Below, piece after piece: positions 7,440 to 15,645 of a stretch of 41,094 nt of DNA. A model generated the notes under the pieces. The model saw only the letters and a list, made by a program, of their open reading frames with translations. It was not told the DNA's origin and searched no databases. The stretch covers positions 1 through 41,094 of the forward strand of contig JAUWHC010000001.1 of assembly GCA_030606095.1 (NCBI GenBank). The letters are read 5' to 3'. The DNA is from Promethearchaeota archaeon (GTDB taxonomy: Archaea > Asgardarchaeota > Lokiarchaeia > Sigyniarchaeales > SOKP01). Within the stretch, counting starts at the first letter, position 1. Each line of letters begins with the position of its first letter. A program made the position numbers and the translations under genes.

Positions 7440-7964
7440 ATGAAAGAATTTCAAATAGACGATTCAGATATCAGTATAAAAGAAGCAAATAAAGAAGATT
7501 TAATTGATTTGAATCTGTGTGCTAAAGAATTTTTACAATTAATTGAAGATTTTAGTATCAATTTTTTAAATCGCAAATATTTTACTTTAACGGCATATTA
7601 TAAGAAACTTTTAGTAGGAATTTTAGTTGCGGAAGAAAAAAATTACAAGGTCGATTCTTTAGAAAAAATTGTACCAAAAACAAATCTCCATTTGATATAT
7701 GTAAATCCAAATTTCAGGAAAAAGCATATTGGAAAAAAACTATTAATAAACTACTTAACTATTCAAAAAAAAAAGGGAATTGCTTCAATTTTTGTAAAAT
7801 TACCCCATAAATATAAAAAAGGGATTCTATTTTTTCAATACAATAAGTTTCATCAAATTAATAAAGTGAAAGATAAAATTATTTTAGAAATTAATTTATG
7901 GAACGATTTCGGAATTAGATCTTCTGAATTTATAGCAAATAATCTTAGTGATGTATTTAATTGA
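7440..7964 (+). CDS. GNAT-family N-acetyltransferase
   Basis: This 174-residue protein has the GNAT fold. The acetyl-CoA pyrophosphate loop is RKKHIGKKL (around residues 99-107), preceded by the beta-4 strand LHLIYVNP. A late FFQYNKFH segment matches the usual C-terminal FYxKxGF-type motif. The substrate is unknown. It starts 7 nt after mfnB and probably shares its transcript. Whether it acts in cofactor synthesis is unproven. Confidence 0.75.
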   Translation: MKEFQIDDSDISIKEANKEDLIDLNLCAKEFLQLIEDFSINFLNRKYFTLTAYYKKLLVGILVAEEKNYKVDSLEKIVPKTNLHLIYVNPNFRKKHIGKKLLINYLTIQKKKGIASIFVKLPHKYKKGILFFQYNKFHQINKVKDKIILEINLWNDFGIRSSEFIANNLSDVFN

Positions 7965-8051
7965 ATATTTATCTGAGAAACGCTTTTTAAATTTTTTAAA
8001 TAATCGTTCTATTTAATAACATTATTTTGGTTACATTAATAAATTAAATTT

Positions 8052-8876
8052 ATGTACAATAAAGAATTAGGAATTATCGGTATTGGAAAAATCGGTTCTG
8101 GCTTATTAAAGAGATTAATTTCTACGAATACTCTTAAAAAAAACGAAATTATTATTTTTGATATAGATGAAGACAAAAGAAATATACGATCTAAGGAATT
8201 TAATGTTGAGATTGCTGAAAGTAATGCAGATTTAGTACGCTCATCCAAATATGTTTTAATTGCTGTTATTCCTCAAGTAATAGATACCGTTTTGCGTGAA
8301 ATTGGGCCAATTATTACAGAACAACAAACAATTATTTCTATAGCAGCGGGGATTTCTCTTACTCACATTGCTAAATTTATTAATACCCCAATAGGATTAA
8401 TAAGAATTATGACAAACACTCCAGCACTTATAGGTGCTGCAGCAACGGCAATATCGCACAACGAAAACATCAAAGATTACCAAATAGACTTTGTTAAAAA
8501 ACTTTTTAATGCTGTTGGTATAGTAGTAGAATTAGATGAAATTCATTTAGATGCGGTTACAGGACTATCTGGAAGCGGTCCCGCTTATATTTTTATTATT
8601 ATTGAAGCATTAGCTGATGGTGGCGTGAAAATGGGTTTACCTAGAGCCGTATCTCTAAAATTAGCTGCTCAAACTGTTTTGGGTTCCGCAAAATTATTAT
8701 TAGAAACAGGCAAACATCCCGGGGAACTGAAAGATATGGTAGCCACCCCTGGAGGAACGACAATTACTGCAATACACGAAATTGAATCCGCTAAATTGAG
8801 AGCAACTATGATTAGAGCCGTAGAATCAGCTACAATAAAATCGAAATCATTAAATTCTGCTAAAAATAAAAATTAA
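8052..8876 (+). CDS. proC: Pyrroline-5-carboxylate reductase
   Basis: ProC catalyses the NAD(P)H-dependent reduction of pyrroline-5-carboxylate to proline. The Rossmann motif GIGKIGSG is near residues 9-16. The family C-terminal signature is complete: LSGSGPAYIF near 172-181 and ATPGGTTITAIHEIE near 232-246. The length of 274 residues is normal. The stop codon overlaps the 3' end of the convergent pantoate kinase gene by 4 nt. Confidence 0.94.
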   Translation: MYNKELGIIGIGKIGSGLLKRLISTNTLKKNEIIIFDIDEDKRNIRSKEFNVEIAESNADLVRSSKYVLIAVIPQVIDTVLREIGPIITEQQTIISIAAGISLTHIAKFINTPIGLIRIMTNTPALIGAAATAISHNENIKDYQIDFVKKLFNAVGIVVELDEIHLDAVTGLSGSGPAYIFIIIEALADGGVKMGLPRAVSLKLAAQTVLGSAKLLLETGKHPGELKDMVATPGGTTITAIHEIESAKLRATMIRAVESATIKSKSLNSAKNKN

Positions 8877-9835
8877 TTGTTTTTAAAAGATATTGTATTT
8901 TTGTTATTAATAGTTAATTTAAAAATTAAAATTTCTGGTTTATATGTATTTAGAACTTCAAGAACCTCGTTTTCTTTTCCTTTTTTGCAAAACACATAAA
9001 CTGAGCGCCCTAATTGATTCATACTGGCGCCTATGATATCTAATTTATGTAAATCATTTAATAGTTCCCTAGTTCTATCTAAATGTAAAATATTCAATAT
9101 TTCTGATTCTTCTACAAATTGAAATGAAACCTTAATAAAATTTCTATAATTTGGCTCTAATGTTAATTTATTCAAGGCAATCTTACCAGCCCGTTTTATT
9201 TTTGAACTCAAACTTGCATCTGATAAGATTGATTTTGTTTGTATCGTTCCAAAAGAACCACAAATCACTAAAAGATCATTAGGACTTTTTAGGCGCTCAT
9301 AGGTGCAAGGATAACCTGGTTCTTTTAATATACATAGACCTCTTCCTAATTGACCACAGACGGTTCCTAATCCTGTTTTTTTTACAACTTCTGCAATATG
9401 GGCAATCTTTCCGTTTTCTGAATCGTCTAAGTTTAGATTAAATAGTTTGTTCAACCCAAAAATCGTTCCTAATGCACCTGAACCACTTGCACCATATCCG
9501 CATCCAACGGGTAAATCGAAAAAATGTTCTATCTTAACTTTAACGGGATCTTTTATCAATTTTTTAACGTAATCAAAGATAAAACATGTTGTTTCTGCTT
9601 TTTTATCAAACTTTTCTTCATTAATATAAATTGTACAACAACTTTCTTTTCCCTTCTCTAAGTTTTCAAATGATAAATCTGTTCTTCCTTTCCCACTTAC
9701 GTTAAATCCGGCTCCTCGAGAACCAATTTGTTCAGGATTGTTAATTTTATTGCCATTTTTTTTATCTACAATCTCAAAAAAGCCAGAAATACGATGTGGA
9801 ACTTCAACTGTAATTTTATTTGTCGTATTAGCCAT
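8873..9835 (-). CDS. Pantoate kinase (GHMP family)
   Basis: This archaeal CoA-pathway enzyme phosphorylates pantoate to 4-phosphopantoate. The N-terminus PHRISGFFEIV and the GAGFNVSG motif match the archaeal pantoate kinase subgroup. The GHMP ATP-binding loop is PVGCGYGASGSGALG (residues about 108-122). KTGLGTVCGQLGRGL follows, corresponding to the family's TGLGDV segment. The length of 320 residues is slightly above average. The next enzyme of the pathway is encoded at 33266-34054 and ketopantoate reductase at 34698-35705. Confidence 0.86.
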   Translation of the reverse strand: MANTTNKITVEVPHRISGFFEIVDKKNGNKINNPEQIGSRGAGFNVSGKGRTDLSFENLEKGKESCCTIYINEEKFDKKAETTCFIFDYVKKLIKDPVKVKIEHFFDLPVGCGYGASGSGALGTIFGLNKLFNLNLDDSENGKIAHIAEVVKKTGLGTVCGQLGRGLCILKEPGYPCTYERLKSPNDLLVICGSFGTIQTKSILSDASLSSKIKRAGKIALNKLTLEPNYRNFIKVSFQFVEESEILNILHLDRTRELLNDLHKLDIIGASMNQLGRSVYVFCKKGKENEVLEVLNTYKPEILIFKLTINNKNTISFKNN

Positions 9836-9910
9836 ATTCCTTGAATAATCAAATTTATCAATTCAATTATATATATATTATTAAAAAAGAAAAATCAATT
9901 ATATTTTATT

Positions 9911-10618
9911 ATGAATAAGAATATTGTAATAAAGATTGGGGGTTCTCTTTTATTTTCTGAAGGGAAAACGATAAATTCTAAAAAAATTACTGAATTTTGC
10001 AATGTAGTTAAAAACAAGAAAGAATACGATTCCATTGTTATTGTATGTGGAGGAGGAATAATAGCAAGGGAATACATTGATGTTATAAGAGATTTTACTC
10101 AGAATGAGGCTTTATGTGATTTGATTGGAATTGATATTTCGCGAATAAATTCTCGATTAATTATTTCCAATTTAAAAGAATTTGCTTACCCCCAAGTACC
10201 AAAATCAATTGAGGAGTTATCAATTGCTATTCTAACTCATAAAATTGTAGTAATGGGTGGTTTACAACCGGGCCAATCGACAACTTCCGTAGCTATCGAA
10301 GTTGCAGAATATATAAATGCAAACATCTTAATAATCCTCACAGATGTAGAAGGTATATTTGATAAAGATCCAAAACTCTTTAAAGATGCAAAATTGATAA
10401 AAAAACTTTCTTATAATAAATTACGAGATATAATTTTACATTCATCAGGAGATAAGCAAGCAGCTGCGGGAGAGTATAGGATTTTTGATGCTGTTTCTTT
10501 ACAAATATTAAAAAGAAGTAAAATTACAATAATGGTAATTTCAGGAAAAAAGTTAATTCAATTTAAAAATTTTTGGGATAATGAAAAAGAGATTATTGGT
10601 ACTACTATATCAAACTAA
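9911..10618 (+). CDS. pyrH: UMP kinase (archaeal PyrH type)
   Basis: An amino-acid-kinase-fold enzyme of 235 residues that phosphorylates UMP to UDP. Motifs include IKIGGSLL (residues 5-12), VCGGGIIAREYI, VMGGLQPGQST and LTDVEGIFDKDPK (nucleotide-binding loop), with a C-terminal GTTI typical of UMP kinases. The related methanofuran kinase MfnE shares the fold and was considered because mfnB is nearby. The GIDISRINSRLI and GLQPGQSTT segments fit UMP kinase better. It is divergently transcribed from the pantoate kinase gene, with 75 bp between them. Confidence 0.8.
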   Translation: MNKNIVIKIGGSLLFSEGKTINSKKITEFCNVVKNKKEYDSIVIVCGGGIIAREYIDVIRDFTQNEALCDLIGIDISRINSRLIISNLKEFAYPQVPKSIEELSIAILTHKIVVMGGLQPGQSTTSVAIEVAEYINANILIILTDVEGIFDKDPKLFKDAKLIKKLSYNKLRDIILHSSGDKQAAAGEYRIFDAVSLQILKRSKITIMVISGKKLIQFKNFWDNEKEIIGTTISN

Positions 10619-10699
10619 GATTTTTTTATAATAAATTATTTTAATTTGCAACATTTTACTAACATAGTTCTAAACAGTTAATATGTAGATGAAATAAAA

Positions 10700-10933
10700 A
10701 TGTCTCAAGCTTCATGGAAAGACCAAATTAAAAAGAAATGGGGGCCACATAGTCATTGTCCAATATGCGGAAAGGCAATGCCAACGGATAAGCAGTTTTG
10801 CAGTCAAACTTGTCGAGATAATTATCATAACATTAATAAAAAGAAAAAGAAAAAAGGAAAGGTTCAAATGATTTTTATGTTCGGGATGATGGCGGTTCTT
10901 TTTGTATTTATGTTCGTTTTTGGAGGAATATAA
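10700..10933 (+). CDS. Tail-anchored zinc-ribbon protein (DUF2116-like)
   Basis: A 77-residue protein with CPICGK (residues 20-25) and FCSQTCRDNYH, a treble-clef/zinc-ribbon of the kind seen in archaeal DUF2116 proteins. It is followed by a lysine-rich run (KKKKKKGK) and a single hydrophobic segment that reaches the C-terminus (residues about 55-77). It lacks a signal peptide, so it should be a tail-anchored protein with the zinc domain in the cytoplasm. The Get3-type ATPase encoded at 30869-31852 is a plausible targeting factor. The function is unknown. Confidence 0.72.
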   Translation: MSQASWKDQIKKKWGPHSHCPICGKAMPTDKQFCSQTCRDNYHNINKKKKKKGKVQMIFMFGMMAVLFVFMFVFGGI

Positions 10934-10984
10934 TACGAATATCACCTCATCTTCAAAAAATTACTAAATTATACTTATCATTAC

Positions 10985-10996
10985 AAAATATATAAG
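10985..10996 (+). promoter_or_regulatory. Probable TATA box of tRNA-Leu
   Basis: AAAATATATAAG ends 23 nt before the first base of the interrupted tRNA-Leu, the usual distance for an archaeal tRNA promoter. Confidence 0.5.
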
Positions 10997-11019
10997 AGAT
11001 AATAAAGAATTAAAATAAA

Positions 11020-11185
11020 GCAGAGATAACCAAGCCAGGTCAAAGCAAGAATTATTTCTAAATAAGGAATAATAAAGCGGCAACCGGTGATGGACATTTT
11101 CAAAAACCATAATCTTTTGCGTTTTTGAACCACACTCAAGATCCATTGACATAGGTCTACAGGGGTTCAAATCCCCTTCTCTGCA
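11020..11185 (+). tRNA. tRNA-Leu (CAA) with two introns
   Basis: A class II tRNA. The acceptor is GCAGAGA (11020-11026) with TCTCTGC (11178-11184) and discriminator A11185; no CCA is encoded. The D-stem ACC (11029-11031) pairs with GGT (11086-11088). The anticodon stem is ATGGA (11090-11094) with TCCAT (11142-11146) and loop CTCAAGA (11135-11141), anticodon CAA at 11137-11139. A short variable arm (GAC/GTC) precedes the T-arm AGGGG/CCCCT. Two insertions are needed: about 11045-11085 in the D-loop (41 nt) and about 11095-11134 at the 5' edge of the anticodon loop (40 nt). The second contains a perfect 9-bp stem TTCAAAAAC/GTTTTTGAA. The mature length is about 85 nt, as expected for tRNA-Leu. 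Confidence 0.85.
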
Positions 11186-11225
11186 TTTTTTCTCTTCAAA
11201 ATAGGTCTCATTTCAACCTCTTTAA

Positions 11226-11594
11226 TTATTTATCAGTACTATTAGAGATCTCATTTAACGCTTCATTTAAGAATAAGATCAGCGCTTTTGCGATCTCGCT
11301 TTCGTTTTCTACTGATTTCAAAAACAGTAATAATAATACTGGGGCATTAAGATAAGAAGTTGTCTTTTCAACAATAATTTTACTTAATAATTTTCTTTGG
11401 ACTCCGAATAACAGATGTGTAACTGATGACGCTTTCATTCCTTCAATTGTAGGGGGACTTCCTAAAGTTACATTTCCGATACCTCTGTTTTCTTGATCAG
11501 AGATAAGCAAGAGATAACTTTTTTGCAATTTAAAGAGCGATAAATAAATCTTAATCTTATCAATCTCTTTAGTTTTTTCGATTATGGGTTTCAT
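11226..11594 (-). CDS. Small conserved protein, possibly proteasome-assembly-chaperone-like
   Basis: A 122-residue protein without membrane segments. The middle section (GIGNVTLGSPP, HLLFGVQRKLLSKIIVEK, PVLLLLFLK) alternates strands and a long helix in a pattern that recalls PAC3/PAC4-type proteasome assembly chaperones. The resemblance is weak and was judged by eye only. It lies 40 nt downstream of the ADH synthase gene on the same strand, so cotranscription is likely. I treat the function as unknown. Confidence 0.6.
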   Translation of the reverse strand: MKPIIEKTKEIDKIKIYLSLFKLQKSYLLLISDQENRGIGNVTLGSPPTIEGMKASSVTHLLFGVQRKLLSKIIVEKTTSYLNAPVLLLLFLKSVENESEIAKALILFLNEALNEISNSTDK

Positions 11595-11633
11595 TTCTTA
11601 TAAATACTATTAAATCTTTAATAAATTTGCGTT

Positions 11634-12446
11634 TTATAGACCTTCAATTTTTGTTTCTTTAATGGCTTCTTCTACTTCATAATTTTTGTGAACAACTAGA
11701 TAAAGCGCTTTCACAACTTTTGTAGGATTATCCGCTTGAAATACATTTCTTCCATAGGCAACTCCAGCTCCTCCAACATCTATGGATTGCTTAGTTATTT
11801 CCAAGAGTTCTTTAACCCCCGCCTTAACTCCTCCCGCGATAATTACTGGTGCCATACACCCCTCAACTACTTCACTAAAGGAATCAGGGTCTCCCGTCCA
11901 ATTAGTTTTCACAATATCTGCCCCTAGTTCAGCAGCGACTCTTACTGCTATTTTAACGACCTCAACATCGTTTTCGTTTTCGATATTCTCCCCTCTAGGA
12001 TACATCATAGCCAAAAGGGGCATTCCAAACTCTCGGCATTCACGTGAAACTACTCCTAGAATTTCTAACATTTCTGGATCTGCCTTTGTTCCAATATTAA
12101 TATGCAAAGATACACCATCGGCTCCTAATTTTACTGCGTCTAAAACATTATTTACTAAAACTTTATAATTTGACTTGGGACTTAGAGAGGTTGAACCAGA
12201 TAAATGTAAAATTAAGCCAATATCTGGACCATATCTTCTATGGGCGTATAATGGAATCCCTATATGCCCTAAAACGGCATTTGCGCCCCCTAAAGCTATT
12301 TTGTTTACCATTTCCCCTAAACTACTTTTAATTCCTTTAATAGGGCCTACAGTTAATCCATGGTCCATAGGAACTATGATCGTCTTATTTGTTTCCCTAT
12401 TAAAAATTCGTTCTAATCTAATTCTTTTCCCTATATAACCCGAAAT
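11634..12446 (-). CDS. ADH synthase (2-amino-3,7-dideoxy-D-threo-hept-6-ulosonate synthase), ATT start
   Basis: A class I aldolase of the DhnA/FbaB superfamily that opens the archaeal alternative shikimate/aromatic pathway. Features are the MDHG segment, LHLSGSTSLSP, MYPRGE, ADIVKTNWTGDPDSF (Schiff-base Lys, about residue 180), IAGGVK and YGRNVFQ. The phrase STSLSP and the GDPDSF segment favour ADH synthase over fructose-bisphosphate aldolase. The first ATG (12368) is the Met of MDHG itself and would remove the conserved GKRIRLERIF N-terminus. The frame continues upstream to a TAA with no ATG, GTG or TTG. An ATT at 12446-12444, with GGTGA 7 nt before it, gives about 271 residues, the family length. 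Two ATA codons are other possibilities, as is a sequencing frameshift. Confidence 0.88.
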   Translation of the reverse strand: MSGYIGKRIRLERIFNRETNKTIIVPMDHGLTVGPIKGIKSSLGEMVNKIALGGANAVLGHIGIPLYAHRRYGPDIGLILHLSGSTSLSPKSNYKVLVNNVLDAVKLGADGVSLHINIGTKADPEMLEILGVVSRECREFGMPLLAMMYPRGENIENENDVEVVKIAVRVAAELGADIVKTNWTGDPDSFSEVVEGCMAPVIIAGGVKAGVKELLEITKQSIDVGGAGVAYGRNVFQADNPTKVVKALYLVVHKNYEVEEAIKETKIEGL

Positions 12447-12560
12447 CGATTATTCACCAATTTAACAATGAATTTATAATTTAATTTAAATTAAGAATTA
12501 TATTATATAGTTTACAGCATTTTTTTAATTCTATTAAATTATATAAATCTTTGATTTTTA

Positions 12561-12782
12561 ATGTATAGGTCTAAAGACAATTCTACTATTAAAAAGAATA
12601 ATGTGCTAACACGATGTTATAATTGCGATAGTGAATTAATTAACCCAAATCAAAAATATTGTGAAAATTGCAATGCAATTCTTAATCCTAACGATTTGAA
12701 GTGGAGAAATAGTTTTATTGCTTTTATCTGTCTATTATGTTTAATTCCCTTAATTATCGTAGTCGGTATTAATTTAATGTGA
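12561..12782 (+). CDS. Tail-anchored zinc-ribbon protein
   Basis: A 73-residue protein with a double-CxxC zinc ribbon (CYNC at residues 19-22, CENC at 34-37). A single C-terminal hydrophobic segment (about residues 50-73) has only a Met or Asn-Leu-Met tail behind it. The layout is the same as the gene at 10700-10933: a cytosolic zinc module and a tail anchor. It is divergent from ADH synthase and convergent with the next gene. The function is unknown. Confidence 0.65.
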   Translation: MYRSKDNSTIKKNNVLTRCYNCDSELINPNQKYCENCNAILNPNDLKWRNSFIAFICLLCLIPLIIVVGINLM

Positions 12783-12791
12783 ATATAATTA

Positions 12792-13181
12792 CTAAGGAGA
12801 AAAAACAACATCTGAGATACGTTGCCGACGTATATCAAAATCATGATCAACATAAAGAGTGATACAATGTTGATCTTTGTTTTGAGGGTTTTTGTGAATA
12901 TAACTTATAGGAACAACAGGTAGCTTTGATTTTGATATAAAATTCTTTGGAATTGGCACGGGGATTATTTCTTTACACCGCTCACAATTAACTAAAACTA
13001 CTTTTATTTTTTCAGATTCAAGCTTTTTCATTTTAATAAGCAAGTCAGTAGAAAGACCCAGAGAATTAACTGTTAACTTTTTTGGTGCTTCAGGAACTAA
13101 GGGAATATCCATTTCTAAATCCTCATCTGTTCTATACACTGATTTTCCTTTTTCAAACTTTTTTTTTGGTTGTTTAACCAC
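12792..13181 (-). CDS. Conserved CxxC protein of unknown function
   Basis: A 129-residue protein with a basic, disordered-looking N-terminus, one CERC pair (about residues 66-69), a proline-rich EIIPVPIPK segment and a strongly charged C-terminus (YVDHDFDIRRQRISDVV). The density of conserved-looking residues in the last 60 positions suggests a real domain, but I do not recognise it. It starts with GTG and lies downstream of the profilin-like gene on the same strand with 150 nt between them. Confidence 0.55.
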   Translation of the reverse strand: MVKQPKKKFEKGKSVYRTDEDLEMDIPLVPEAPKKLTVNSLGLSTDLLIKMKKLESEKIKVVLVNCERCKEIIPVPIPKNFISKSKLPVVPISYIHKNPQNKDQHCITLYVDHDFDIRRQRISDVVFSP

Positions 13182-13331
13182 TTTTCTTCGCTCGTTACTA
13201 TTTTAAGAATTTAGATTTTTGGAAGGTAATTTATTGGAGAGAGGTATTTGTCATTACTTTTTGAAGATTTTTGATTGTTATTGTTTTTTTTTGAGAAATT
13301 TCTAATAATATGACTATAATTAAAAGTCAAA

Positions 13332-13940
13332 TTATACTCCAAATATTTGCCTTAACTCGTTATATACTTTTGAAAGTTCGGATATGATATGGGCGTTATT
13401 TTGTTGAAGATAATAATTAATATATCCTGAAAGCCCCTCGCCATCTTTAATCCATTCTAAGAAAGACTGAATTTCCCCTTTTAATTGAGGATCTATATTT
13501 TTTCCTGCAACAGGCGCAGGGGTTACACTGCTTCCACTAAATTGTGCGTTACTATTCACATAAGCTTTTTTTGTACTTAACTCTGAAACTGCTCTTGCTG
13601 TATCCATCGTTGCCCCCATAGGTTCACCATCGGGTTCAAGGTATATTATTACTTTGTGTTCTTCATCTTTTGCTCCAATTATGTGTCCTTCGCCCCGAAT
13701 TGAAGTAGCCACCATCCTTTCTGATGTACATTGAAGCACAGAATATTTCACACCCGAAATCATGACAAACGGAGCGTTTAAGCTGCTCCAACTTGAACTA
13801 ACTTTACCAATATCAGGGCTAATGTCCCAGTTATCTGTTGAGTAAACAATGTTATTTCTTCCTTGAATTACAGCAGCAGCAATAATACTGGGATCTTTTT
13901 GCAATAAATTATAAATTACAGTTGCAGGATCAGTTGGCAT
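13332..13940 (-). CDS. Profilin-like protein
   Basis: The first 125 residues look like an Asgard profilin. An N-terminal helix leads to AAAVIQGRNNIVYSTDNWDI, followed by ISGVKYSVLQ (the GxKY segment), ERMVATSIRGEGHIIGA and a YLEPDGE strand before the last helix. Profilins bind actin monomers; Asgard profilins regulate eukaryotic actin in vitro. Residues 125-202 form an extra C-terminal part: a Ser/Pro-rich linker (SGSSVTPAPVAG) and a predicted helix, not found in the minimal domain. The main alternative is a roadblock/LC7 or longin domain, which has a similar size and strand-helix pattern and is also common in Asgards. The GxKY and overall order favour profilin. No actin gene is in the window. 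Confidence 0.6.
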   Translation of the reverse strand: MPTDPATVIYNLLQKDPSIIAAAVIQGRNNIVYSTDNWDISPDIGKVSSSWSSLNAPFVMISGVKYSVLQCTSERMVATSIRGEGHIIGAKDEEHKVIIYLEPDGEPMGATMDTARAVSELSTKKAYVNSNAQFSGSSVTPAPVAGKNIDPQLKGEIQSFLEWIKDGEGLSGYINYYLQQNNAHIISELSKVYNELRQIFGV

Positions 13941-14047
13941 TTTTTCCTCAATTTTTTAGATTTATATATCCTAGTGAAGAATTAATAATAATATATTAGT
14001 ATAAATATAATTATAAAATTTTTATTAAAATGTTATGGGTTTGTATT

Positions 14048-14506
14048 TTATTTTTTTGATGCCCTTATATTAATTCTTCCAAACATAGGTTTTTCTTGAA
14101 ATTTATTCTTTTCAGATTTTAATTTATTCATATCGTTTTTAAATATTATTTTATTTTGAAAAAATAATTTATGTTTGGAATCATTTTTTTTTAGTTCATT
14201 TAGATGATCTTTTAAATATATTTCTTTCCTAAACAATTTCCCACACACTGGGCAACTGAAATATGGATCTTCCAAAAGACCTTTAGGTGCTTTAACAACA
14301 ACTGGAAAAATTTTTCTTTTATGTGATATTCCATTAAGATTCCGACAATAATGTCTTCGCAATTTTCCATAAGGTGGATACTCAAAAAAAATTTTGCTTC
14401 CATGAGTGCATTCCCAAAATAGCACATCTGCACCACATTTTCTGCAAGATGTCTTAAAAGATCGAAGATAACAATGTTTACCGTGACTTTTATAAAAATG
14501 TCGCAT
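14048..14506 (-). CDS. Zinc-finger protein with two zinc modules
   Basis: A 152-residue basic protein. An N-terminal module carries CRKCGADVLFWECTHG (residues about 21-36) followed by a conserved-looking FFEYPPYGKLRRHYC. A second module, CPVCGKLFRKEIYLKDHL, resembles a C2H2 finger with its first histidine at the expected distance and a further KH near residue 112. The C-terminus is lysine-rich. A nucleic-acid-binding role is plausible. The family is not one I can name. Confidence 0.62.
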   Translation of the reverse strand: MRHFYKSHGKHCYLRSFKTSCRKCGADVLFWECTHGSKIFFEYPPYGKLRRHYCRNLNGISHKRKIFPVVVKAPKGLLEDPYFSCPVCGKLFRKEIYLKDHLNELKKNDSKHKLFFQNKIIFKNDMNKLKSEKNKFQEKPMFGRINIRASKK

Positions 14507-14612
14507 TATATAATCAGAAAAATATAACTTATTAAAATTTTTCGGTGAAATGTTAAAACTAAATTTTTAAAATGTGATTTTTATTAACTGATAAATCCTA
14601 AAAACGCAAACA

Positions 14613-14620
14613 TTTAAATG
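14613..14620 (+). promoter_or_regulatory. Probable TATA box of the TFB gene
   Basis: TTTAAATG sits about 55-63 nt upstream of the TFB start, preceded by an A-rich GCAAACA that could serve as a BRE. No second candidate is as good in the 170-bp gap. Confidence 0.35.
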
Positions 14621-14675
14621 TATGACTTTAATTATAGAAATTAAGGAATTGAAAAATATACGTGGGTATAAGTAA

Positions 14676-15605
14676 TTGGATCTTTCAATGCTTCAAAATA
14701 ATTTAAATTTATGCCCAGAATGTGGGAATACAAATCTGATTTCTGATAGCACCCGTGGTGAGATAATTTGCAATTTATGTGGTTTAGTTTTAAGCCAAAA
14801 AATCATTGATTCTGGTCCTGAATGGAGAGCTTTTTCTTCAGAAGAAGCCAATAAAAAAGTTAGAGTAGGAGCGCCAACAACTTTGACAATTCATGATAAA
14901 GGATTAAGTACTATGATTGGGTGGAAAAATAAAGACGCGTTCGGTAAATGTATCAGCCCAAAAATGAAAGCTGAAGTATATCGTTTAAGAAAATGGCATG
15001 TAAGAACGAGGACAAATAAATCAATAGATCGGAATTTAGCTTATGCTATGAACGAATTAGATCGCTTTTCTTCTCAATTGAATCTGTCCAAAGCTTTAAA
15101 AGAATCGGCTGCTCATATATACAGAAAAATGGCTCATAAAAATCTAATAAGAGGAAGATCTATTGAGGCAATGTTGATTGCTTCTATCTATCTATCATGC
15201 AGGTTGAATAATATTCCGAAAACTTTGGATGATTTTATCGAATTTGCCCTAGTTGATAAAAAAAAAATTGCTCGTTGTTATAGGTTAATTCTAATTGAAT
15301 TAAAAATAAATATTCAAGTTTCCTCTCCAATTAATTTTATCCCTAGATTCTGCGCTGAATTAAAACTTTCAGGAAGAACTCAGAATCGAGCAGCAGAGTT
15401 ATTAAAATTAGCAAAAAAATACCATATTACTGCTGGAAAAGCACCCACAGGCCTAGCGGGTGCTGCTTTATATGTAGCGGCGATACAAGAGGGAGAACGC
15501 CGGACTCAAAGAGAGATCTCATTAGCAGCAGGTGTAACTGAAGCTACTATACGGAACAGATATAAAGAACTTGTTAATCATATGAGATTTGAATTAAAAC
15601 CATAG
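14676..15605 (+). CDS. tfb: Transcription initiation factor TFB (TFIIB)
   Basis: TFB recruits RNA polymerase to the TBP-bound promoter. The N-terminal zinc ribbon is CPECGNTNLI...CNLCGLVL (residues about 13-38). The B-reader/linker follows (DSGPEWRAFSSEEANKK, RVGAPTT), then two cyclin-like repeats; the second ends with the helix-turn-helix ISLAAGVTEATIRNRYKEL. The length of 309 residues is normal. The TTG at 14676 is directly downstream of an in-frame stop; ATG 14688 is equally possible and leaves the zinc ribbon intact. It stands alone between divergent and convergent neighbours. Confidence 0.96.
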   Translation: MDLSMLQNNLNLCPECGNTNLISDSTRGEIICNLCGLVLSQKIIDSGPEWRAFSSEEANKKVRVGAPTTLTIHDKGLSTMIGWKNKDAFGKCISPKMKAEVYRLRKWHVRTRTNKSIDRNLAYAMNELDRFSSQLNLSKALKESAAHIYRKMAHKNLIRGRSIEAMLIASIYLSCRLNNIPKTLDDFIEFALVDKKKIARCYRLILIELKINIQVSSPINFIPRFCAELKLSGRTQNRAAELLKLAKKYHITAGKAPTGLAGAALYVAAIQEGERRTQREISLAAGVTEATIRNRYKELVNHMRFELKP

Positions 15606-15645
15606 ATTGCATTTAAAAAAATCTTACTTTCAAACGAATAAAGTT

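Noticed and set aside
9911..10618. Assignment as MfnE, the methanofuran-pathway kinase
   Set aside because: The fold is shared and mfnB is nearby, but the GTTI end, GIDISRIN and GLQPGQST motifs fit archaeal UMP kinase better.
13332..13940. Assignment as a roadblock/LC7 domain protein
   Set aside because: Size and strand order are similar, but the GxKY segment and overall motif order match profilin better. Kept as an alternative.
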